DNA of 24,234 nt, taken from positions 1 to 24,234 of the forward strand of contig CADAXO010000010.1 of assembly GCA_902791885.1 (NCBI GenBank), in the 5' to 3' direction. A program made the position numbers and the translations under genes. Within the stretch, counting starts at the first letter, position 1, and the number at the start of each line of letters is the position of its first letter. Below, one piece after another: positions 1 through 6,018 of this stretch. The notes beneath the pieces were generated by a model. The model saw only the letters and a program-made list of their open reading frames with translations, was not told the DNA's origin and searched no databases. This stretch comes from Oscillospiraceae bacterium. GTDB taxonomy: Bacteria; Bacillota_A; Clostridia; Saccharofermentanales; Saccharofermentanaceae.

Positions 1-345
1 CTCCTGAACAAGATCATAGAAGTCGGGTATCAGCATCGAACCGATGAGTTCGAAGATCAAAGGTACTATCGAGATAAGTACGGAGAAGAGCACGAATCTC
101 GATCCTACGGTGTTTATCCTCTCGCCGGCAGGATCGTAGACCTTATTGATCTTATGAGATGTTAATACAAGTATGATGGTAACAATCGCCAGAACAAATA
201 CCGCTATGACGGCGATCCTTGATACCCATACATCAAACTCGGCAGAGCTAATGCAGTAAAGGAAAACGTAAGTTATAGAGAAGATCAATGACGATATAAA
301 TACCGCCCATTCTATCGCTTTATTGTTTCTGACCGTTGTATCCAT
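1..345 (-). CDS. Membrane protein, N-terminal part (cut by window edge)
   Basis: This reading frame runs on the minus strand from an ATG at 345 and is still open at base 1, so only the first 115 residues are visible. I see three hydrophobic stretches at about residues 13-33, 42-62 and 82-105. They are separated by a short loop after residue 33 and a more polar loop (about 64-81, HKINKVYDPAGERIN). This points to an integral membrane protein with the loop between segments 2 and 3 facing one side. A weak ribosome-binding-like GGATAGG lies about ten bases before the start. The gene is divergent from the YunG-like gene at 437, with 91 bases between them. I do not recognise the family; the missing C-terminus may carry the diagnostic domain. 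Confidence 0.7.
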   Translation of the reverse strand, partial: MDTTVRNNKAIEWAVFISSLIFSITYVFLYCISSAEFDVWVSRIAVIAVFVLAIVTIILVLTSHKINKVYDPAGERINTVGSRFVLFSVLISIVPLIFELIGSMLIPDFYDLVQE

Positions 346-372
346 ATAAGTTACCTATCCCATCGATTCATA

Positions 373-401
373 TTGAACTTAGAAGTTCGTAATGACATAC
401 T
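373..401 (+). promoter_or_regulatory. Promoter with palindrome, for the 437-2081 operon
   Basis: TTGAAC at 373-378 and CATACT at 396-401 are 17 bases apart and resemble a housekeeping -35/-10 pair upstream of the gene at 437. A perfect inverted repeat, GAACTT-AG-AAGTTC (375-388), overlaps the -35 and could be an operator. The element lies between divergent genes, so it could serve both. Inferred from sequence only. Confidence 0.45.
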
Positions 402-436
402 GATTATATAGTATTATTTCGCTTTGGGTAGGATAT

Positions 437-892
437 ATGGCTGAAGACAACAGGACTTACGGTTTCTACGGATGGGAGACGGCTGACGTGCTTCCTTCGG
501 ATCAAAGATATAAAGAAGCAGGGACGCCCAGAGATCTTTACGATATCCTGTCGAAGCTATGGTGCAGGGAAACCTGCGCTCCCAGAATGCAGGATGAGTG
601 GTCGGAAGATAATAAGACATTAGGCCAGTGCTCGATCACGGCTTTCCTCGTACAGGATATATACGGCGGTGAAGTGTACGGGATCTTACGCCCCGGCGGT
701 AATTATCACTGCTATAATGAGGTTCAGGGCAGAGTGTTCGATCTTACATCCGAACAGTTCGGTGATGAGGCGGCAGCGCTTGATTATGAGGATAACCCTG
801 TACAGAGCAGGGAAGTTCACTTCGCCAAGGAAGAGAAAAGACTTCGTTATGAGTATCTGAAGAAAAGATTGCAGGAGGTTCTTAATGTCTGA
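437..892 (+). CDS. YunG-like protein
   Basis: A 151-residue soluble protein resembling Bacillus YunG. The recognisable core is W-C-R-E-T-C (42-47), the segment T-L-G-Q-C (61-65) followed by VQDIYGGE (72-79), then H91-C-Y-N and F-D-L-T-S-E-Q-F (101-108). YunG has no established biochemical role that I know. Cys65, His91 and Asp102 fall in the order of a cysteine hydrolase or transglutaminase-like triad; this is my inference. There is no signal peptide or membrane segment. The start at 437 has only a close-spaced AGGA (430-433), so initiation may be weak. The last codons overlap the next gene by 8 bases, so translation of the two is probably coupled. Confidence 0.72.
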   Translation: MAEDNRTYGFYGWETADVLPSDQRYKEAGTPRDLYDILSKLWCRETCAPRMQDEWSEDNKTLGQCSITAFLVQDIYGGEVYGILRPGGNYHCYNEVQGRVFDLTSEQFGDEAAALDYEDNPVQSREVHFAKEEKRLRYEYLKKRLQEVLNV

Positions 893-2081
893 TCTTCTGA
901 GAGAAATATGTTCAATAGCATTGTTCAGGGATGTGAGGGATAAAGAACCGCTGAGAAGCTTAAGCGATTTCCTTCTTAAGATGGGTCCCGGTTACAGTAT
1001 AGAAGAGATGATCGACAGTTACGGGGATTTTGTTTCCAAGCTTTACGGACTTCGCGCGGACTGTGATCTCTCGGCTGCAATCTGGGATGCTCTTGAGAAT
1101 GACATGAATCCGTACATACACTATAAGATCGAGTCTGTTGTGAATCCCGACAAGGCAGTTAAAGTGAGTGCGCTCCTTAATCTCACGGCTGAAAGGGAAC
1201 TCGATCTTCTCACAAAGATCGGCAACTATACTTCATATGACTTTAAGAACGAGATGGTCTATGACGGCTATCTTCCTGATTTCACGTCTTCGCACATTGA
1301 CTTTAAGAAGCGCTATATGAGGATGATCGATTCCATTGATACAAAAGGCTACGGTATGTACGTGCATAACAATTTCTTCCGCATAAAAGAGGGAAAGCTT
1401 CTGCCCGTAACTACACCGGATCCAATAAGCGCCGACGATCTTTTCTGCTACGAGCTTCAGCGCAGCAAGGTATATGCCAATACAGCGTCTTTTGTCGAAG
1501 GAAGGGCATTTGATGATGTGCTCCTTTACGGTGACGCGGGTACAGGCAAGTCTTCCACGGTAAAGTCGGCGGCAAGGATGTTCTTTGATAATGGTGTCCG
1601 TCTTGTAGAGGTTCCTAAGTCTGAACTTCACGGTCTGTCCGAGATAATCGACACGCTTACGCATGAGCCTTTGAAGTTCATTCTTTTCATAGATGACGTC
1701 TCGTTTGATGCTGATGACGACAGGATAGGTTCGCTGAAGTCGGTTATCGAGGGTGCTGCTTCAGGCGGCAGAAGAAACATCGCGATCTATGCGACTTCCA
1801 ACAGACGCCACATGATAAAGGAAACTTTCTCTTCACGTGAGAACGAGATCCACAGGTCCGACACTATCGCGGAGCAGTTAAGCCTCTCGGAGCGCTTCGG
1901 ACTTCGTATCCTTTTCGAAAAGCCTAACAAGGAGACATACCTTACTATTGTGAAGGAACTTCTGAAGCTTAAGGGGAAGGAATTTGATGAGAAGGAATTA
2001 GAGCAGAAAGCGGAGCAGTATGCGATAAGGGCAGGAGGCAGATCCGCACGTCTTGCCAAGCAGTTTGCCGAGTCTTACTGA
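885..2081 (+). CDS. DUF815-type AAA ATPase
   Basis: A 398-residue ATP-binding protein resembling the DUF815 group of AAA+ ATPases. An N-terminal region of about 200 residues has no recognised motif. It is followed by Walker A (GDAGTGKSS, 216-224), Walker B (FILFIDDVSF, 265-274), a sensor-1-like ATSN (303-306) and the segment LSLSERFGLRILF (332-344), which is typical of the family. A helical lid-like C-terminus ends near residue 398. DUF815 proteins have no settled role; the AAA fold suggests ATP-driven remodelling of a partner. The start at 885 has a perfect AGGAGG at 873-878, inside the end of the YunG-like gene, and overlaps it by 8 bases. The YunG-like protein is therefore a possible partner. 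Most of the next 150 bases is AT-rich non-coding sequence. Confidence 0.85.
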   Translation: MSDLLREICSIALFRDVRDKEPLRSLSDFLLKMGPGYSIEEMIDSYGDFVSKLYGLRADCDLSAAIWDALENDMNPYIHYKIESVVNPDKAVKVSALLNLTAERELDLLTKIGNYTSYDFKNEMVYDGYLPDFTSSHIDFKKRYMRMIDSIDTKGYGMYVHNNFFRIKEGKLLPVTTPDPISADDLFCYELQRSKVYANTASFVEGRAFDDVLLYGDAGTGKSSTVKSAARMFFDNGVRLVEVPKSELHGLSEIIDTLTHEPLKFILFIDDVSFDADDDRIGSLKSVIEGAASGGRRNIAIYATSNRRHMIKETFSSRENEIHRSDTIAEQLSLSERFGLRILFEKPNKETYLTIVKELLKLKGKEFDEKELEQKAEQYAIRAGGRSARLAKQFAESY

Positions 2082-2093
2082 TCACTTATAACC

Positions 2094-2122
2094 GCTTTCA
2101 AATGAAAATTCATTAGCTTTCA
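2094..2122 (+). repeat. Direct repeat around a palindrome
   Basis: GCTTTCA occurs at 2094-2100 and again at 2116-2122, 22 bases apart. Between the copies lies the perfect inverted repeat AATGAA-AA-TTCATT (2101-2114). It is upstream of the candidate small transcript and just after the AAA ATPase gene. It may be a protein-binding site, but repeats this short can be chance in AT-rich DNA. Confidence 0.3.
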
Positions 2123-2176
2123 CACAGTTTTACCTCATTTTATTCACTTTCTTTTAACACACGTTTTTAAGGCCCG

Positions 2177-2185
2177 TGGTAACAT
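2177..2185 (+). promoter_or_regulatory. Extended -10 promoter for a small transcript
   Basis: TG-G-TAACAT forms an extended -10. A loose TTAACA lies at 2154-2159, with a 20-base spacer that is longer than usual. Transcription from here would start near 2192 and run through the small ORF at 2230 to the terminator at 2331-2360. Confidence 0.35.
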
Positions 2186-2229
2186 AGAGTCATAAAAGAT
2201 AAACGTTTTACGTGAAAGGGGTGAGACCG

Positions 2230-2286
2230 ATGTACGATGAACAAACGATAGCGGGACAAAGGTCTCGCACATTGTTTACCTCCTAA
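2230..2286 (+). CDS. Candidate 18-residue peptide or leader ORF
   Basis: An ATG at 2230 opens an 18-codon frame ending in TAA at 2284-2286; the peptide is MYDEQTIAGQRSRTLFTS. An AAAGGGGTGA at 2215-2224 is a good ribosome binding site. Bases 2221-2228 (GTGAGACC) can pair with 2261-2270 (GGTCTCGCAC, one bulged base). That would place part of the ribosome binding site in a stem closed by the ORF itself. With the upstream promoter-like element and downstream terminator, this could be a short stand-alone transcript of about 170 bases. It may instead be a small RNA in which the ORF is incidental. I know no homologue. Confidence 0.35.
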   Translation: MYDEQTIAGQRSRTLFTS

Positions 2287-2330
2287 GAATTTTGGTTTTA
2301 TTTCTTAACATATAGGCAATTAAGTATTGT

Positions 2331-2360
2331 AAAAGGGAACTTCAAATGAAGTTCCCTTTT
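2331..2360. terminator. Bidirectional rho-independent terminator
   Basis: A perfect 13-base-pair stem, AAAAGGGAACTTC (2331-2343), with an AAAT loop (2344-2347) and GAAGTTCCCTTTT (2348-2360). The A-run on one side becomes a T-run on the other strand, so it can stop transcription from both directions: the small transcript on the plus strand and the DUF4190-like gene ending at 2390 on the minus strand. Confidence 0.9.
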
Positions 2361-2389
2361 CACATAGCGATTAATTATTAATCAATTGA

Positions 2390-2737
2390 TCAGTAACCGA
2401 GCTGACGCATGAGATCCTCAACGTAGTCAGGGTGTGTGATGTTGTAGATGATACCGAATACCCAGAGGCAAGCTCCGATGATACCGAGTACGAGACCTGC
2501 AGTTGCAAGACCGGACTTGTTGCCTTTGTTCTTAGCAACAACAGCGAGGATGATAGCAGGAATGCAGCAGATCTGGCAACAAACTACGCTTAAGATACCT
2601 GTAACGAGTGACCAGATAGCCTGTGTCTTGCCTTCTTCGCCTGAAGGTGCATCGTTGTTCCATGTGGGCTGAGCTACAGGCGGCTCATAGTACTGAGGCT
2701 GCTGGGGCTCTGTCTGGTTAAAATTGTTGTTATCCAT
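2390..2737 (-). CDS. DUF4190-like small membrane protein
   Basis: A 115-residue protein with a Pro/Gln/Asn-rich soluble N-terminus (about 1-38) and two hydrophobic helices (about 41-66 and 77-100). The helices are joined by the short basic loop KNKGNKSG. The second helix, ATAGLVLGIIGACLWVF, has the AGLVLGIIG signature typical of DUF4190. Four cysteines lie in the first helix (CCQICC). Function is unknown; the arrangement resembles other small proteins whose proline-rich tail precedes a membrane hairpin. The start has a good GGAAGGAG site upstream on the minus strand. It lies 42 bases downstream of the DUF2752-like gene on the same strand and probably shares its transcript, ending at the 2331-2360 hairpin. 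Confidence 0.8.
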   Translation of the reverse strand: MDNNNFNQTEPQQPQYYEPPVAQPTWNNDAPSGEEGKTQAIWSLVTGILSVVCCQICCIPAIILAVVAKNKGNKSGLATAGLVLGIIGACLWVFGIIYNITHPDYVEDLMRQLGY

Positions 2738-2779
2738 GATTTGTTTCTCCTTCCATGAAGTAAAAGTAATATATCATAA

Positions 2780-3151
2780 TCAAAAGTTCATTACTATCCT
2801 AAACAAACCGAAGATAAATAAAAGCCCCGCATATATTCCGATACCCCATACATTGGCTTTCGGAATATCCCTTTTGGATTCATGGATATAAAGAAGGTAG
2901 ACTATCTCGCCTGCGATCAAAGGCCAGGTAAGAAACATGAACTGATTGTCGGCAAATGCACTTTTGAAATCAAGAGAAGCCATGTGGATGAACATATGGC
3001 TTATTCCGCAGCTCGGGCACTTAAGCCCTGTGAAATTTCTGAATGCACATGAAAGTCCCCATCCTGTGAACCTGTAGATAAGATAATACACAATACCCGC
3101 AAGTATTATTATCGTTATATCTCTAATCGTCTTACGCCATGCAGTACTCAT
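2780..3151 (-). CDS. DUF2752-like membrane protein
   Basis: A 123-residue membrane protein with hydrophobic stretches near residues 12-27, 70-88 and 102-120. The segment GLKCPSCGISHMF (42-54) is the DUF2752 hallmark C-x-x-C-G, usually seen as CPGCG followed by T/S-R/H. The paired cysteines suggest metal or redox binding, but no function is established. I chose the ATG at 3151 because the length then matches the family and the sequence beyond it is not membrane-like. An ATG at 3172 in the same frame is an alternative. Neither has a ribosome binding site. A TACAAT on the minus strand (3158-3163) ends only six bases before 3151, so the mRNA may be leaderless. The gene is divergent from yfcE. Confidence 0.75.
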   Translation of the reverse strand: MSTAWRKTIRDITIIILAGIVYYLIYRFTGWGLSCAFRNFTGLKCPSCGISHMFIHMASLDFKSAFADNQFMFLTWPLIAGEIVYLLYIHESKRDIPKANVWGIGIYAGLLFIFGLFRIVMNF

Positions 3152-3171
3152 GGGGAGATTGTAACTTATCA

Positions 3172-3180
3172 TGTTATAAT
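3172..3180 (+). promoter_or_regulatory. Extended -10 promoter for the yfcE-hydrogenase operon
   Basis: TG-T-TATAAT is a perfect extended -10, with no recognisable -35 at the usual distance. Transcription would begin near 3187, leaving a 20-base leader that carries the AGGAGG at 3195-3200 before the ATG at 3207. Confidence 0.6.
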
Positions 3181-3206
3181 TTGAAATGACGATTAGGAGG
3201 AAAAGC

Positions 3207-3725
3207 ATGAAATTTCTTGTTGTATCCGACTTACACGGTGATGAGTATTGGGCAGTTAAAGCGGCGGAAGCTTTTCGCAGTGAGGGCGCAGACCGCCTTG
3301 TGCTTCTGGGAGACATCCTTTACCACGGCCCGAGGAACGATCTTCCCGGAAATTATGCTCCAAAGAAAGTTATAGAGATTCTAAATCCACTTGCAGATAA
3401 GATCCTTGCCGTAAGAGGAAACTGCGAGGCGGAAGTGGACCAGATGGTACTGAAGTTCCCCGTGATGGCTGACTATATGTATATAGTGTCGGGCGACGTA
3501 CCCTTCTTTATGACGCACGGCCACCTTTACAGCCCTGATAATATGCCGCCGGCAGTTACAGAGGGAAGTGTATTCGTATCCGGTCATACGCATATTACTT
3601 ATGATTACATTAAGGACGGGGTCCGTTTCATGAACCCGGGTTCGCCTTCGATACCCAAGGAGGGAAGCAAGCCTTCTTATATCGTGATCGAAGACGGCAA
3701 AGCGGAGTTAAAGGAGTTTACATAA
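3207..3725 (+). CDS. yfcE: YfcE-type metallophosphoesterase
   Basis: A 172-residue cytoplasmic phosphodiesterase of the calcineurin-like fold, close in length to E. coli YfcE. The metal-binding motifs appear in order: DLHGD (8-12), GD at 35-36 with YHGPRN (39-44), GNCE (71-74), THGH (103-106) and GHTH (126-129). The C-terminal MNPGSPSIPK (142-151) is typical of the YfcE/MJ0936 group. These enzymes hydrolyse phosphodiesters in vitro with divalent metal; the natural substrate is unsettled. The start at 3207 is fixed by AGGAGG at 3195-3200; an upstream in-frame ATG at 3186 lacks a site and would add seven residues. It is the first gene of an operon with the hydrogenase (3-base gap) and HD protein, perhaps by chance of packing rather than shared function. 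Confidence 0.88.
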   Translation: MKFLVVSDLHGDEYWAVKAAEAFRSEGADRLVLLGDILYHGPRNDLPGNYAPKKVIEILNPLADKILAVRGNCEAEVDQMVLKFPVMADYMYIVSGDVPFFMTHGHLYSPDNMPPAVTEGSVFVSGHTHITYDYIKDGVRFMNPGSPSIPKEGSKPSYIVIEDGKAELKEFT

Positions 3726-3728
3726 GTT

Positions 3729-5210
3729 ATGGTCAAGAATGACGAAGGTATAGTTAAGCTTAAGCACCATATCGTTGAGGAAGTGTGCAGGCTCGCGTGG
3801 AAGAATGAGCTTACGCCCGAGAATGAAGAAAAGCTTGTTTATAAGATCAGTCCCGGACCTAAGCCCGAGTACCGCTGCTGCGTTTATAAGGAACGTGAGA
3901 TCAACCGTCAGAGGATCCGTCTCGCGAAAGGTCTGTGTCCTACGGCAGAACCCGACAAGCAGCACCACAATGTAGTTCAGGTTATTAACCCCGCATGCGA
4001 CTCATGTCCTCTGCAGTCTTTTGTTGTTACCGATAACTGCAGATTCTGTCTTGGAAAAGCGTGTCTTAACTCATGTAAGTTCGATGCGATCTCCAAGGGC
4101 GAACTTCGTATGCATATCGATCCCCATAAGTGTAAGGAGTGCGGCAAGTGTGCGAATGCCTGCCCTTATGAAGCGATCATTCATCAGATCCGTCCGTGTA
4201 AGAGAGTGTGCCCCGTAGGCGCCATTACTTATGATGAGTTCGGTCTGTGCCAGATAGACGAGACAAAGTGCATTCACTGCGGTCACTGTATCCACAGCTG
4301 TCCGTTCGGTGCCATCGGTTCCAAGACATATCTTGTAAACATCATTCAGGATATCCTTGCGGGCAAGGAAGTCATCGCCATGGCGGCTCCCGCGACCGAA
4401 GGTCAGTTCGGTCCCGACATCACTATGGCGGCTATCCGTAAGACTTTGATGGACATGGGCTTCGCTGATATGGTCGAGGTCGGCCTCGGAGGAGATATGA
4501 CAGCGGCTTACGAAGCTCTTGAATGGGCGGAGGCTCTGCAGGAAGGACGCAAGATGACTACGTCCTGCTGTCCTGCGTTCAAGTACATGCTCAAGAAGCA
4601 TTTCCCTGATCAGTATAAGGAGAACATGTCTCAGACGGTATCGCCGATGGTCGCCATCAGCCGTTACCTCAAGCTAACGCATCCGGGCTGCGTTACCGTA
4701 TTTATAGGTCCCTGCATCGCCAAGAAGTCGGAGGCAAATGATAAGACCATTCCGGGTACCGCAGACTATGCCGTTACTTACGGTGAATTGCGTGCCCTCA
4801 TACGCTCTAAGGATATGGAGATCAAGCCCGTGGAGGACGGCTATCAGGAAGCTTCCGTCTGGGGCAAGAGATTTGCCACGAGCGGCGGTGTCGCGAATGC
4901 GGTTATGGAAGTAATGCGCGAGCGCGGCGTAGATACTGATTCGATCACACTTGAAAGATGCGCGGGCGGCGACGAATGCCGTAAGGCTCTGCTGCTTCTT
5001 AAGGCAGGCAGGATTCAGGCTGACTTCATCGAGGGCATGATCTGTCCCGGAGGATGCGTCGGAGGTCCGTCCAAGCACAAGACCGAAGCCGAGATCACGA
5101 AGGCAAGAGAATCCCTGCTCGAAAAGGCTGACGGCAGAGGTGTTCTTGATAATCTGAAGAACTATCCGATGGACAAGTTCTCGATGTTCAGGGACGGACA
5201 TATGGAATGA
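3729..5210 (+). CDS. [FeFe] hydrogenase, probable group B
   Basis: A 493-residue monomeric iron hydrogenase that would reversibly reduce protons to H2 using ferredoxin-level electrons. The N-terminal half is rich in cluster cysteines: Cys90, 93, 104, 107, 112 and 116, then two ferredoxin-like motifs at 135-145 (with Cys161) and 181-191. The H-cluster signatures follow: TSCCPAF (278-284; Cys280 as the proton-transfer residue and Cys281 as a ligand by analogy with CpI), GPCIAKK (327-333, Cys329) and EGMICPGGCVGGP (435-447, Cys439 and Cys443). The GPC form of the second signature, where group A has M-P-C, and the extended N-terminal cysteine pattern suggest group B (the TIGR04105-type family). 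All ligands are present, so it should be active, but no HydE, HydF or HydG maturase is in the window. The stop overlaps the HD gene start by four bases. Confidence 0.88.
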   Translation: MVKNDEGIVKLKHHIVEEVCRLAWKNELTPENEEKLVYKISPGPKPEYRCCVYKEREINRQRIRLAKGLCPTAEPDKQHHNVVQVINPACDSCPLQSFVVTDNCRFCLGKACLNSCKFDAISKGELRMHIDPHKCKECGKCANACPYEAIIHQIRPCKRVCPVGAITYDEFGLCQIDETKCIHCGHCIHSCPFGAIGSKTYLVNIIQDILAGKEVIAMAAPATEGQFGPDITMAAIRKTLMDMGFADMVEVGLGGDMTAAYEALEWAEALQEGRKMTTSCCPAFKYMLKKHFPDQYKENMSQTVSPMVAISRYLKLTHPGCVTVFIGPCIAKKSEANDKTIPGTADYAVTYGELRALIRSKDMEIKPVEDGYQEASVWGKRFATSGGVANAVMEVMRERGVDTDSITLERCAGGDECRKALLLLKAGRIQADFIEGMICPGGCVGGPSKHKTEAEITKARESLLEKADGRGVLDNLKNYPMDKFSMFRDGHME

Positions 5211-5983
5211 TCGACAGAAACCGGGTATTAAGCGAATTCAGATCTTACACGGCAGATTACGACATAAGCGACGATAAGATCAGGCTTAAGGTCGTTCATA
5301 CATACAAGGTTGCTGAGAACTCAGAAAGGATCGCACGAAGCCTGAGCCTTTGTGAAGAGGACGTTGACCTTGCATGGCTTATAGGAATGCTCCACGATAT
5401 AGGAAGGTTCGAGCAGCTTCGAAGATTCCACACATTTATCGACAGGGACTCGATCGACCACGCGAAGTTCGGGGCAGATCTGCTTTTCGAAGAGGGGCTT
5501 ATAAGAAGGTTTGTTGAGGATACAAAGTACGACGGTATCATCGAGGCCGCGATAAGAGCCCACAATGCGTATATCCTCGAAGACGACCCGGATGAAAGAA
5601 GGCTCATGTTCTGCAAGATAATCCGTGATGCGGACAAGATCGATATCTTCCGCGTTAACGATGCTTTCCCAAAAGAAGTTGTCTACGATACCACGAAGGA
5701 GATACTCGCGAAGTCTCCTGTAACGGACGAAGTCGTCGAGGCGAGCCTTACGCATAATACGGTTCACAGAAATCTCAAGAAGACTCCTGCCGATACCATT
5801 GTCGGGCACCTGTCGCTTGTGTACGGAATATATTATCCCGAGAGCATAAGGATGCTTAAGGAGCAGGGGTATCTTCAAAAGTTGATGGAAACCCGAAATG
5901 AGAATGAGGATACCAACAGCAAGCTTTCAAAAGTATGCGATGAAGTCAGAAGGTATATGGATAATTTCAAAAATGATTTATAA
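5207..5983 (+). CDS. HD-domain phosphohydrolase
   Basis: A 258-residue soluble protein with a metal-dependent HD domain. The visible residues are His31 in the first helix, the His63-Asp64 pair in LHDIGRFEQ, His85, His119 in IRAHN, and Asp141 in RDADKIDIF. These make up the H...HD...D set of HD phosphohydrolases. The typical substrates are nucleotides or other phosphoesters; I cannot name the substrate. The C-terminal 60 residues are charged and helical. The ATG overlaps the hydrogenase stop (ATGA at 5207-5210), which points to translational coupling. No membrane segment or other domain is present. Confidence 0.85.
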   Translation: MIDRNRVLSEFRSYTADYDISDDKIRLKVVHTYKVAENSERIARSLSLCEEDVDLAWLIGMLHDIGRFEQLRRFHTFIDRDSIDHAKFGADLLFEEGLIRRFVEDTKYDGIIEAAIRAHNAYILEDDPDERRLMFCKIIRDADKIDIFRVNDAFPKEVVYDTTKEILAKSPVTDEVVEASLTHNTVHRNLKKTPADTIVGHLSLVYGIYYPESIRMLKEQGYLQKLMETRNENEDTNSKLSKVCDEVRRYMDNFKNDL

Positions 5984-6018
5984 TCGACATACATATTATT
6001 ATTTATAGGGATACCATT

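Noticed and set aside
2082..2389. tRNA or riboswitch in the largest intergenic space
   Set aside because: No cloverleaf or known aptamer pattern is visible; only the small ORF, promoter-like element, short repeats and terminator can be supported.
2448..2672. Open frame on the plus strand opposite the DUF4190-like gene
   Set aside because: It is a shadow of the minus-strand gene: no ribosome binding site, no recognisable family, and the minus-strand frame shows membrane helices and a known signature.
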